From positions 1 to 33,293 of the forward strand of contig DWZE01000129.1 of assembly GCA_019118325.1 (NCBI GenBank): 33,293 nucleotides of DNA, in the 5' to 3' direction. Origin of the DNA: Candidatus Bacteroides intestinavium (GTDB taxonomy: Bacteria; Bacteroidota; Bacteroidia; Bacteroidales; Bacteroidaceae). This document shows positions 16,034 through 23,725 of this stretch, piece by piece. The notes under the pieces were generated by a model. That model did not search any database. It was not told the DNA's origin and worked only from the letters and a program-made list of their open reading frames with translations. The position numbers and the translations under genes are program-made. Each line of letters opens with the position of its first letter. Within the stretch, counting starts at the first letter, position 1.

Positions 16034-16108
16034 AAGAATATCTTCTTTTCGGTTGTCTGTTTCTTGATAGGGGTATATTACCACACACTGACTGAAGCTA
16101 TAGAAGCA

Positions 16109-17644
16109 TTATTCCCCGCCCACCGTCAGCTTGCTGACCAAGGCCGAGGGCATTCCACACGTCACGGGGCAGGACTGTCCGTCCTTGCCGCAGGTCCAGG
16201 TGCCGTTATCAATCTTCGGATTGGAAGCCACCATCGTGATGTCCGCCAGAGCCTTGGGGCCGTTGCCGATGATGTTGATGTCCTTGATGGGCTGTGTCAG
16301 TCGGCCGTCCTCAATGAGGTAGCCGGACTTGACGAAGAAGGTGAAGTCGCCCGCTCCGATCTGCACTTGTCCGTTGGTGAAGGTATCCACAAAGATGCCC
16401 TGCTTGACGGAAGCGATGATATCCGCCTCTTTCACGTTGCCTGCCTCCATATAGGTGGCACGCATACGGGGGATGGGCATGTTCCGGAAAGTGTCGCGGC
16501 GGCCGTTGCCCGTAGGCTCCACGCCATAATGGCGGGCACTGATGCGGTCGTGCAGGTAGCTGGTGAGAATGCCCTCGCGGACAATGTAAGTCTTCTGTCC
16601 CTCCACGCCCTCGTCGTCGAAGTTGACCGAACCGCGGTTGAAGGGGATGGTACCGTCGTCCACCACGTTGATGTGCGCGTCGCATACCTTCTTGCCAAAG
16701 AGGTCGCAGAAGATGGACGTGCGCTTGCGGTTGAAGTCGGCCTCGAAAGCATGACCGATGGCCTCGTGCAACAGGATGCCCGAACCTCCGGCCCCCATCA
16801 CGACAGGCATCTCGCCGCCTTTAGGCTTGATGGCCTTGAAGAGGATGGACGTGCGGTCCACGGCCTCGCGGGCCAGGCTTTCCACCACATCGTCGGTCAG
16901 GAATTCAAAGCCCCGCCGGTAAGAGCGCGAAGCATAGTTGTTCTCCATCCGGCCGTTTTCCTCCATGATGCAGACAGCGACGAAAGACACCATCGGACGG
17001 TAATCATAATAGGAGACACCCAGCGAATTGCAGAAGAGGACGTGGGACGTGCTGTCAATCAGCCCGGCCTGCACCTTGCGCACACGGGGGTCGAGGGCGA
17101 AGATGCGCTCGTTCAGTTTCTCCAGATAGGGTATCTTGGCCTTGACGCTGATGTCCTCCCAGGATTGGGCCACGGCATAGCGGCTCTTGGGCAGCGTTTT
17201 CTCCGTCAGGTCCACCGGCTTATGGGATTGTCCGGACGTGGCGATGCGGGCGGCCGTGCGGGCGGCACGAAGCATTTCGTCCAGGGTGACACCCTCCACG
17301 TAGGCATAGCCCGTCTGGTCGCCGACCACGACGCGCACGCCCATGCCGAAATCTATGTTCGAACCACAATTGCTCACCTTTCCGTCCAGCAGGCTCACAC
17401 TGTTGTTGAAGGTGTGTTCAAAGTACAGGTCGGCATAGTCGCCCCCTTTCTCCAGGGCGACGGCCATCACCTTCTTCAAGTCGCTTTCGGTCACACCGAA
17501 ATGAGCCATCGCAGCGGCCACGGGCGACGAGCCATCCGCTTCACCCAAGGCGCGGCGCACCGAAGCGGGCATGGCCAAGGACGGCACGGCCAGCGCCCCC
17601 AGGGCTGCCAAACCTCCCGTCCGTAAGAAGTTTCTTCTGTTCAT
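16109..17644 (-). CDS. tldD: TldD metallopeptidase with a twin-arginine signal
   Basis: A 511-residue TldD. The catalytic HExxxH motif is present as LLHEAIGHAFEAD, with the conserved downstream zinc-ligand region and the C-terminal GQDCPV-like CGKDGQSCPVTCG cysteine cluster. The N-terminus MNRRNFLRTGGLAALGALAV is a textbook Tat signal (RRNFLR followed by a moderately hydrophobic stretch), so this protein may be exported folded. Its partner PmbA, encoded 75 bases downstream, has no export signal. That is unlike cytoplasmic E. coli TldD/TldE. Whether the signal is used depends on a Tat translocase, which is not in this window. No clear promoter was found upstream. Confidence 0.93.
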   Translation of the reverse strand: MNRRNFLRTGGLAALGALAVPSLAMPASVRRALGEADGSSPVAAAMAHFGVTESDLKKVMAVALEKGGDYADLYFEHTFNNSVSLLDGKVSNCGSNIDFGMGVRVVVGDQTGYAYVEGVTLDEMLRAARTAARIATSGQSHKPVDLTEKTLPKSRYAVAQSWEDISVKAKIPYLEKLNERIFALDPRVRKVQAGLIDSTSHVLFCNSLGVSYYDYRPMVSFVAVCIMEENGRMENNYASRSYRRGFEFLTDDVVESLAREAVDRTSILFKAIKPKGGEMPVVMGAGGSGILLHEAIGHAFEADFNRKRTSIFCDLFGKKVCDAHINVVDDGTIPFNRGSVNFDDEGVEGQKTYIVREGILTSYLHDRISARHYGVEPTGNGRRDTFRNMPIPRMRATYMEAGNVKEADIIASVKQGIFVDTFTNGQVQIGAGDFTFFVKSGYLIEDGRLTQPIKDINIIGNGPKALADITMVASNPKIDNGTWTCGKDGQSCPVTCGMPSALVSKLTVGGE

Positions 17645-17711
17645 TGTATCAGTTTTCTTATTAGGTAAATAATAATTTATCGCGATGATTGGGACGGCAA
17701 TTACACAAATA

Positions 17712-17772
17712 CCGCAAATTCTTTAAGACGCGGATAACGCGGATTGAGCGAATTAATTGGTGCAATTTGCGG
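17712..17772. repeat. Inverted repeat in the cdaA-tldD spacer
   Basis: CCGCAAATT (17712-17720) and AATTTGCGG (17764-17772) are perfect inverted 9-mers. Between them lie tandem words of the GCGGAT type (GCGGATAACGCGGATTGAGCG). It resembles a degenerate intergenic repeat. There is no T run, so it is not an intrinsic terminator. Confidence 0.45.
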
Positions 17773-17799
17773 AATTTGCGTCCCATCTCAATTCCTGCT

Positions 17800-18561
17800 T
17801 CACTGTTTCGTCAGCAGACTTTCCAACCCTTCGGCCGTAAGGCGGAGGTGGAACTGCCCCTTGTAGGCCACCGAAATGCCCCCCGTCTCTTCGGAAACGA
17901 TGATGGCATGGGCGTCGGACACCTGCGAGATGCCCAGCGCGGCGCGATGGCGCAGGCCCAGTTCCTTGGGGATGTCCAGGTTATGGGACACGGGCAGGAT
18001 ACAGCCCGCAGCCTTGATGCGCTTCTTGCTGATGACCATTGCTCCATCGTGCAAGGGACTATTCTTGAAGAAGATGTTCTCGATGAGGCGCTGATTGATG
18101 TTGGCATCGATGACGTCACCCGTGCGCACCACATCATCCAACGGCATGTCATGCTCAATGACAATGAGGGCGCCCACCTTCTGCCGGCCCATGCTGACGC
18201 AGGCCATCACGATGGGCATGATGTCCTCGTGGGTGACGTCAGCCTGCTTGTTGCCCGTAAAGAAATTGACGAACTTCTTGATGTGCCGGTGCGAACCCAG
18301 CGTCAGCAGGAAACGGCGTATTTCCTCCTGGAAGAGGATGATGAGAGCCAGCACACCCACGCTGACCAACTTGTCGAAGATGGAGCCCAGGAGCTTCATC
18401 TCCAGCACCTGCGACACCACCAGCCAGATGAGGATGAACACCAGGATGCCGATGAACACATTGAGGGAGCCGGAGGCCTTCATCAGCTTGTACGTGTAGT
18501 ACAGCAACAGGGCCACCAGCAGAATGTCTATAAAATCTTTTATACCGAATGCGAAGAACAC
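17800..18561 (-). CDS. cdaA: Diadenylate cyclase CdaA (c-di-AMP synthase)
   Basis: A 253-residue membrane enzyme that condenses two ATP into the second messenger c-di-AMP. Three hydrophobic segments lie in residues 10-80. The DAC domain follows with its catalytic motifs DGA (172-174) and RHR (204-206), then SEETGG (223-228). The length is normal for CdaA. The start codon is GTG at 18561, chosen because MFFAFGIKDFIDILL is the usual CdaA N-terminus and no ATG is nearby. It starts 22 bases after the folP stop, inside a heptamer-repeat spacer, and is probably co-transcribed with folP. No CdaR or GlmM gene is adjacent. Confidence 0.96.
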   Translation of the reverse strand: MFFAFGIKDFIDILLVALLLYYTYKLMKASGSLNVFIGILVFILIWLVVSQVLEMKLLGSIFDKLVSVGVLALIILFQEEIRRFLLTLGSHRHIKKFVNFFTGNKQADVTHEDIMPIVMACVSMGRQKVGALIVIEHDMPLDDVVRTGDVIDANINQRLIENIFFKNSPLHDGAMVISKKRIKAAGCILPVSHNLDIPKELGLRHRAALGISQVSDAHAIIVSEETGGISVAYKGQFHLRLTAEGLESLLTKQ

Positions 18562-18571
18562 GGGAGAAATA

Positions 18572-18606
18572 AATGGTTAAAGGTTAATGATGAATGGTTA
18601 ATGCCG
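18572..18606. repeat. Heptamer array (AATGGTT type) overlapping the end of folP
   Basis: Five consecutive 7-base words: AATGGTT, AAAGGTT, AATGATG, AATGGTT, AATGCCG. The array spans the folP-cdaA spacer and reaches into the last codons of folP, supplying its stop codon and its final LTIHH residues. Confidence 0.6.
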
Positions 18607-19450
18607 AACCCTGCATGGCCTGCACCAGGCGGACGGCCTCCACGGCGGGACGGACATCATGCACGCGGAGGATGGCGGCGCCCTTGGTCAGACAGAGAGT
18701 ATTGAGCACGGTCGTGCCGTTCAGGGCCTCGGCAGGCGTGACGCCCAGCACTTTGGTAATCATCGACTTGCGCGAGACACCCGCCAGGACGGGCAGGCCG
18801 AAGACGGACGACAGTTCATCCATGTGGGCCAGCAGCGCGTAATTGTCCTCCAGGGTCTTGCCGAAACCGAAACCGGGATCCAGGATGATGTCCTTCTGCC
18901 CCAGGTCGCGCAACTGCTGCACCTTGCGGGCAAAGTAGAGGAAGACATCCCGCAACACGTCGTCATACTGAGGCTTGTCCTGCATGGTCTGCGGCGTGCC
19001 CTGCATGTGCATCAGGACATAGGGGACTCCCAGCCGGGCCACAGTGGAAAACATCTCCTCGTCCAGCTCGCCGCCGGATATGTCGTTGATGAGCGCCACG
19101 CCGTATTCCTCCACGCACATCCGGGCCACGTCCGCCCGGAAGGTATCGACGGACACCACGGCATCGGGACACACGCGGCGGATGGCCGCCAGCCCCAGGC
19201 GCAAGCGGTCGCGCTCTTCCTCGGGAGGGACGTCGGCCGCGCCCGGACGGGACGAGTAGCCGCCAATGTCAAGGATATCGGCTCCCTCCGCCAGGAGTTG
19301 CTCCACACGGCGGGCTATCTCTGCCTCGGTCTGCGTGCGGCTTCCGGCGAAGAAAGAGTCGGGCGTCACGTTGACAATGCCCATCACGCGGGGAATGGAA
19401 AGGTCCATCAGCGTGCCGTTCACATTAATCGTATAGGTTGTCTGCTTCAT
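18584..19450 (-). CDS. folP: Dihydropteroate synthase
   Basis: A 288-residue TIM-barrel enzyme of folate synthesis that joins p-aminobenzoate to dihydropterin pyrophosphate; it is the sulfonamide target. Signatures seen: GIVNVTPDSF (24-33), DIGGYSSRPGA (61-71), a DxxSG-type INDISGG, the LGVPYVLMHMQG region, and DPGFGFGK. I use the ATG at 19450; an in-frame TTG three codons upstream is possible. The C-terminal residues after about LVQAMQG are encoded by a heptamer repeat and so are probably not conserved. A full -7 box lies at 19476-19483, and array B lies farther upstream. The folP-cdaA order is common in Bacteroidetes. Confidence 0.96.
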   Translation of the reverse strand: MKQTTYTINVNGTLMDLSIPRVMGIVNVTPDSFFAGSRTQTEAEIARRVEQLLAEGADILDIGGYSSRPGAADVPPEEERDRLRLGLAAIRRVCPDAVVSVDTFRADVARMCVEEYGVALINDISGGELDEEMFSTVARLGVPYVLMHMQGTPQTMQDKPQYDDVLRDVFLYFARKVQQLRDLGQKDIILDPGFGFGKTLEDNYALLAHMDELSSVFGLPVLAGVSRKSMITKVLGVTPAEALNGTTVLNTLCLTKGAAILRVHDVRPAVEAVRLVQAMQGSALTIHH

Positions 19451-19475
19451 TTTCTCCAAGTTGATTTAGTCCTTG

Positions 19476-19483
19476 CAAAAGTA
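19476..19483 (-). promoter_or_regulatory. Bacteroidetes -7 box (TACTTTTG) for folP-cdaA
   Basis: Minus-strand TACTTTTG is a full TAnnTTTG match, 26 bases upstream of the ATG at 19450. The nearest core of array B is 76 bases upstream. Confidence 0.55.
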
Positions 19484-19552
19484 AGGAAAAAAGCACTACG
19501 CTACGCCTATGCGCTTGTTTTTTTCGCAAGAAGTGCCCAAATCGGAGCCTCA

Positions 19553-19642
19553 GGGCGGGGATATCTCCGCCCGTATCCGGGGATATCTCCGCCCGTGCCC
19601 GCCGATATCTCCGCCCGTGCTTGCTGATATCTCCGTCCGTGG
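19553..19642. repeat. Four-unit 22-bp-phased GATATC array (array B)
   Basis: GATATC occurs at 19560, 19582, 19604 and 19626, exactly 22 bases apart. Units have the form GGNGATATCTCCGCCCG; the first is a 20-base palindrome with one mismatch pair. It lies in the 339-base spacer between divergent folP and murF, which otherwise holds only their two -7 boxes. Confidence 0.85.
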
Positions 19643-19755
19643 CCTTTCCATACCCCATCCATTCCGCCAACGGCATTCCATGTATTTTAATGAAAGCGCC
19701 GCAGACAGGACTGCCTTTTTTCGCCTCGCATCGGCCTATATTCATTATTTATATC

Positions 19756-19763
19756 TAAATTTG
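19756..19763 (+). promoter_or_regulatory. Bacteroidetes -7 box (TAAATTTG) for murF
   Basis: TAAATTTG is a full TAnnTTTG match, 26 bases upstream of the murF ATG at 19790. The -33 region is AT-rich without a clear TTTG. Confidence 0.5.
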
Positions 19764-19789
19764 CGCCGGTTTATCACAACTGTACAACT

Positions 19790-21094
19790 ATGACAGACAT
19801 CACTACCCTCTACCGGATATTCCTGCAAAGCACAGGCGTCACCACCGACAGCCGCCGTTGCCCCGCAGGCTCCCTATTCATCGCCCTCCGGGGCGACACG
19901 TTCGACGGCAACGCCTTTGCCGCCCAAGCCTTGAAAGACGGTTGCACCCATGCCGTTATCGACAATCCCGGCTATCTGCCCGAAGGCGATCCGCGCTACC
20001 TGCTGGTGGACGACTGCCTGAAGGCCCTGCAAGGCTTGGCCCGTCATCACCGCCGGACACTGGGCACGCCCATCATCGGCATCACCGGCACCAACGGAAA
20101 GACCACCACCAAGGAACTGACGGCCGCCGTCCTGTCGCAACGATATCAACTGAACTACACGCAGGGCAATCTGAACAACCATATCGGTGTGCCTCTGACC
20201 TTATTGGGGTTGCGCCCCGAACATCAACTGGCCGTCATCGAGATGGGCGCCAGCCATCCCGGCGACATCCGCGAACTGGTAGACATCGCCGAACCGGATT
20301 ACGGCCTCATCACCAACGTAGGCCGGGCACACCTGGAGGGATTCGGCTCCTTCGAGGGCGTCATCCGCACCAAGGGCGAACTCTTCGACTACCTGCGGGA
20401 GAAAGGCGGAGCCACAGTCTTCGTGCACGACGACAACCTGTATTTAAAAGAGATGGCCCACGACCTGAACCAAATGCGCTACGGCACGCAAACGGGACTG
20501 TACGTCAGCGGACAAATGACGGACAACTCTCCTTATCTCACTCTGCAATGGAAAGCGGAAGGAGAAACAGAAACACACTCCGTACGGACACATCTCATCG
20601 GTGAATACAACCTGCCCAACGTACTGGCCGCCATTGCCGTAGGGCATTACTTCCACGTCACGGCCGAACATACAGACCAAGCCTTAGAAGGATATATCCC
20701 CCACAACAACCGCTCGCAACTGGTGCGCACGGCAGAGAATGTGCTCATCGTAGACGCCTACAACGCAAATCCGACCAGCATGAGGGCAGCCATCGACAAC
20801 TTCCGCAAGATGCAGGCCAACCACAAAATGTTGATATTAGGAGACATGCGCGAGTTGGGGAGCAACAGCCCGGCCCTACACCAAGAGATAGTAGACTATC
20901 TGGAGGAATGCGGCTTTGAAGACGTCATGCTGGTCGGCACCGAATTTGCCGCCACCCGCCACTGCTATCCCACCTATCCGGACGCACCGGCCCTCGTCGC
21001 CGAACTGCGTACACATCGCCCCACGGGCAAGACCATCCTGATAAAAGGCTCGAACGGCATCCACCTGAATACAGTGGCGGAAGCGCTCAAGTGA
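19790..21094 (+). CDS. murF: UDP-MurNAc-tripeptide:D-Ala-D-Ala ligase
   Basis: A 434-residue cytoplasmic Mur ligase that adds D-Ala-D-Ala to the peptidoglycan precursor using ATP. Seen in order: N-terminal substrate domain with TTDSRRCPAGSLFIALRG (18-35), the ATP loop GITGTNGKTTTKEL (97-110), the central NLNNHIGVPLTLL and AVIEMGASHPGDI, the NRSQL region, VDAYNANPTSM and LGDMRELG near the C-terminus. All are standard MurF motifs, and the length is normal. It stands alone here, outside a dcw cluster, with its own promoter. Its end overlaps the convergent VanZ-like gene by 8 bases. Confidence 0.97.
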   Translation: MTDITTLYRIFLQSTGVTTDSRRCPAGSLFIALRGDTFDGNAFAAQALKDGCTHAVIDNPGYLPEGDPRYLLVDDCLKALQGLARHHRRTLGTPIIGITGTNGKTTTKELTAAVLSQRYQLNYTQGNLNNHIGVPLTLLGLRPEHQLAVIEMGASHPGDIRELVDIAEPDYGLITNVGRAHLEGFGSFEGVIRTKGELFDYLREKGGATVFVHDDNLYLKEMAHDLNQMRYGTQTGLYVSGQMTDNSPYLTLQWKAEGETETHSVRTHLIGEYNLPNVLAAIAVGHYFHVTAEHTDQALEGYIPHNNRSQLVRTAENVLIVDAYNANPTSMRAAIDNFRKMQANHKMLILGDMRELGSNSPALHQEIVDYLEECGFEDVMLVGTEFAATRHCYPTYPDAPALVAELRTHRPTGKTILIKGSNGIHLNTVAEALK

Positions 21095-21470
21095 AACATT
21101 TCTTGCGCACCACCTGCGCCACCCCCGATGCCAGCAAGGCACCAGCCGTATTGGCGGCAAAGTCCAGCCAGTCGCCGCCGCGATACGTAGTGCAATAGGC
21201 CTGCAACAGCTCCACCATCCCGCTGAACAGGACGGGACAGAGCAACGCACCCACCCAGGCGTGCCACAACGGCGCCCGGTCGCGGCGGTGTGCCCGCAGG
21301 AATTCCAGCCACAACATGCCGGACATACCGAAGTACATACACACGTGCACCACCTTGTCAATATTGGGAATAGTGCTCAACTCCGTGCTGGGCGGACGGA
21401 AAAAAGAAAGGTAAATCACGGCCAGTATGACCAGCAACGACACAGGATATTTCTTGAGAAAGTACAGCAT
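21087..21470 (-). CDS. VanZ-like family membrane protein
   Basis: A 127-residue protein with about four hydrophobic segments. VanZ-family features are visible: DKVVHVCMYFGMSGM (residues ~38-52) and the C-terminal SGMVELLQAYCTTYRGGDWLDFAANTAGALLA. VanZ itself gives low-level teicoplanin resistance by an unknown mechanism, but most family members are uncharacterised, so no resistance should be inferred. The ATG at 21470 is preferred over a GTG at 21476. A full -7 box is at 21500-21507, back to back with the promoter of the SNF transporter. Confidence 0.85.
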   Translation of the reverse strand: MLYFLKKYPVSLLVILAVIYLSFFRPPSTELSTIPNIDKVVHVCMYFGMSGMLWLEFLRAHRRDRAPLWHAWVGALLCPVLFSGMVELLQAYCTTYRGGDWLDFAANTAGALLASGVAQVVRKKCFT

Positions 21471-21499
21471 AAACACAAATAAATTACGAATCGCGCCCC

Positions 21500-21507
21500 A
21501 AAAGTAC
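21500..21507 (-). promoter_or_regulatory. Bacteroidetes -7 box (TACTTTTG) for the VanZ-like gene
   Basis: Minus-strand TACTTTTG is a full TAnnTTTG match, 30 bases upstream of the ATG at 21470. Confidence 0.5.
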
Positions 21508-21519
21508 GGAAGTTTTCCT

Positions 21520-21527
21520 ACATTTGC
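21520..21527 (+). promoter_or_regulatory. Bacteroidetes -7 box (TACATTTG) for the SNF-type transporter
   Basis: TACATTTG is a full TAnnTTTG match, 49 bases upstream of the ATG at 21577. It diverges from the box at 21500-21507 with only 12 bases between them. Confidence 0.5.
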
Positions 21528-21576
21528 ACAAATCTATCACTTTTTATAACCATTTGCAAGAAAAAGCCACAAGAAC

Positions 21577-22941
21577 ATGACAACAGACAAAAGAGCCAAC
21601 TTCGGCACCAAACTGGGCGTTATCCTCGCCTCCGCCGGTTCGGCGGTAGGCCTGGGCAACATCTGGCGCTTCCCCTACATGACGGGCGAGTATGGAGGTG
21701 CCGCCTTCATCCTCACCTACCTGGGCTGCGTACTGCTATTCGGCGCCCCCATCATGATGGCCGAGTTCATCATCGGCCGCCGCTCGCGCTCCAACACCGC
21801 CCGCGCCTACCAGAAGCTGGCACCCGGCACCCACTGGCGCTGGGTGGGGCGAATGGGAGTCCTGGCGGGCTTCCTCATCCTGAGCTACTACTCCGTGGTG
21901 GCCGGCTGGACCTTGGAATATATGGTAGACTCGGCCATCGGCACCTTCGCCGACAAGGGGCCGTCCGACTTCGTGCTGTTCTATGAATCCTTCGTCAGCA
22001 ACCCCTGGCTGCCCGTGGTGTGGACCGTCGTCTTCCTGCTCCTGACGCACGTCATCGTAGCAAGAGGCGTGGAAAAGGGCATCGAACGCTCGTCCAAGGT
22101 GATGATGCCCGCCCTGTTCATCCTGCTGCTCATCCTGGCCGTCTGCGCCATGTTGCTGCCCGGTGCGGAACGCGGCCTCGAATTCCTGCTGAAGCCCGAC
22201 TTGGGCAAGGTGGACGGCAGCGTGCTGCTGGCAGCGATGGGGCAGGCGTTCTTCTCACTCAGCGTAGGCATGGGCTGCCTCTGTACCTACGCTTCCTACT
22301 TCAAACCCGACACCAACCTGTCGAAGACGGCGTTCAGCGTGGCCGTCATTGATACCTGCGTGGCCATCCTGGCGGGCTTCATCATCTTCCCTGCCGCCTT
22401 TGCGGTGGGCATCCAGCCCGACTCTGGCCCCGGCCTGCTGTTTGTCACGCTGCCCAACGTCTTCCAACAGGCTTTTGGCAACGTGCCTTTCATTGCCGCC
22501 ATATTGGCCGTGATGTTCTACATCCTGCTGGCCCTTGCGGCACTGACTTCCACCATCTCCCTGCACGAGGTGGTGACGGCCTACCTGCACGAGGAGTTCA
22601 ACATGTCCCGCGCCAAGGCGGCCCGACTGGTGACGGGAGGGTGCATCGTGCTGGGCACGCTCTGCTCGTTGTCCCTGGGCATCGGGAGCGATTACACCCT
22701 GTTCGGCATGACGCTGTTCGACTTCTTCGACTTCATCACGGCCAAGCTGATGATGCCGTTGGGCGGATTCTTCATCTCGCTGTTCACGGGCTGGTACTTG
22801 GACAAGAAGATTGTCCGCGAGGAACTGACCAACCGCGGCACGCTGCGTCTGCGCATCTACGGCCTGGTCATCTTCCTGCTGAAGTTCGTGGCACCCATCG
22901 GCATCGCCTTTATCTTTATTAATGAACTGCATCTGCTATAA
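21577..22941 (+). CDS. Sodium-dependent transporter, neurotransmitter:sodium symporter (SNF) family
   Basis: A 454-residue inner-membrane protein with 11-12 hydrophobic segments. The family signature GSAVGLGNIWRFPYMTG (21-37) is at the first helix, where LeuT-fold proteins bind sodium and substrate. The internal GMGCLCTYASYF and LTSTISLHEVV segments also fit bacterial SNF proteins. Likely cargo is an amino acid or a related small molecule taken up with sodium; the specific substrate cannot be read. It is a single-gene unit between divergent VanZ and convergent M23 peptidase. Confidence 0.93.
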   Translation: MTTDKRANFGTKLGVILASAGSAVGLGNIWRFPYMTGEYGGAAFILTYLGCVLLFGAPIMMAEFIIGRRSRSNTARAYQKLAPGTHWRWVGRMGVLAGFLILSYYSVVAGWTLEYMVDSAIGTFADKGPSDFVLFYESFVSNPWLPVVWTVVFLLLTHVIVARGVEKGIERSSKVMMPALFILLLILAVCAMLLPGAERGLEFLLKPDLGKVDGSVLLAAMGQAFFSLSVGMGCLCTYASYFKPDTNLSKTAFSVAVIDTCVAILAGFIIFPAAFAVGIQPDSGPGLLFVTLPNVFQQAFGNVPFIAAILAVMFYILLALAALTSTISLHEVVTAYLHEEFNMSRAKAARLVTGGCIVLGTLCSLSLGIGSDYTLFGMTLFDFFDFITAKLMMPLGGFFISLFTGWYLDKKIVREELTNRGTLRLRIYGLVIFLLKFVAPIGIAFIFINELHLL

Positions 22942-22967
22942 ACGATTTCTTTGCAGCCACCGAACTC

Positions 22968-23004
22968 CTGAAAGAGTGAAACCCTACCGGCTTCACTCTT
23001 TCAG
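22968..23004. terminator. Perfect 13-bp hairpin between convergent genes
   Basis: CTGAAAGAGTGAA (22968-22980) and TTCACTCTTTCAG (22992-23004) are perfect inverted repeats with an 11-base loop. One arm is the last codons and stop of the M23 peptidase gene. There is no T run on either strand, so termination would be hairpin-only or this may be an mRNA 3' end stabiliser. Confidence 0.5.
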
Positions 23005-23505
23005 GTAGTCTATCGGATTCAAATAAAAGGCCTTCTGCCATCCCAGAGGCGCACCGTCCATCCGATGCAGATAAGGAATCATAGTACCTATGGCGTAATG
23101 CAGGTGCGCAGGTGTGGTGGCGGCATTTCCCGTGTTACCGACGGTGCCTATCCGGCTACCGTGCGTTACGATGGAAAAAGGAGTAGTGGTTATCTCATCC
23201 AAATGGGCGTAATAGTGTAAGCGCCACTTCGGACCCAGGACCAGGACCACATTCCCTCCTTTGCCTAATCTTCCTGTAAGAAGGACAAGACCAATGGTAG
23301 ACGAACGGACATTTGTCCCCTTGCCGGCAAAAATATCCACGCCCTTATGCACGATGGAGCTTCCCCACGGATATGCCCAAAAAGAGCGAGGATTAAAATC
23401 CGCTTGAGTGGCCCCTTCAACAGGCATTTCCAAGTTTTGGGGCATTAAGAGACCAACGACGAATAGAACCAAAACACCTACGAGCAGTTTTTTTATATAC
23501 TTCAT
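22993..23505 (-). CDS. M23-family metallopeptidase (LytM-like)
   Basis: A 170-residue protein with one N-terminal hydrophobic segment (residues 6-21), so it is anchored to or secreted through the inner membrane. The M23 zinc site is complete: His53 and Asp57 in VHKGVDIFA, and HLH (134-136) in PAHLHYAIG, with an additional conserved H101 in YYAHLDEI. M23 enzymes cut peptide cross-links in peptidoglycan. At 170 residues it is little more than the catalytic domain. The ATG at 23505 (MKYIKKLL) is preferred to an upstream in-frame start at 23544, which would add 13 residues. No matching -7 box was found. Confidence 0.88.
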   Translation of the reverse strand: MKYIKKLLVGVLVLFVVGLLMPQNLEMPVEGATQADFNPRSFWAYPWGSSIVHKGVDIFAGKGTNVRSSTIGLVLLTGRLGKGGNVVLVLGPKWRLHYYAHLDEITTTPFSIVTHGSRIGTVGNTGNAATTPAHLHYAIGTMIPYLHRMDGAPLGWQKAFYLNPIDYLKE

Positions 23506-23684
23506 ACCTATATTTTTACCTTTGCCAAACAATTGAAGAAACACTGCGGCAAGTTATCAAGAATATCCCGAACTTGCAAGCTAGAAAAGGGAAATATGGC
23601 TACGCAGATTAAACTTGTCCGCATAGCTTGTGGCTGAATAAAGATGTGCAAACCGATTAAAGATGCTTATTAGAAGTTTTTCCT

Positions 23685-23692
23685 TATTTTTG
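23685..23692 (+). promoter_or_regulatory. Bacteroidetes -7 box (TATTTTTG) for namZ
   Basis: TATTTTTG is a full TAnnTTTG match, 33 bases upstream of the ATG at 23726. Its position argues against an in-frame start at 23663, which would lie upstream of the promoter. Confidence 0.55.
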
Positions 23693-23725
23693 CAACCGAA
23701 AACCAACACATCAACAGAACGTATC

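Noticed and set aside
16064..17626. A 520-codon open frame opposite tldD
   Set aside because: Antisense shadow; TldD has the HExxxH motif and Tat signal.
19553..19642. CRISPR array
   Set aside because: The 22-bp period is too short for repeat plus spacer, the spacers are not unique-length inserts, only four units occur, and no cas gene is present.
21087..21470. A glycopeptide resistance gene
   Set aside because: VanZ-like proteins are widespread and mostly of unknown function; there is no vanHAX or regulator nearby.
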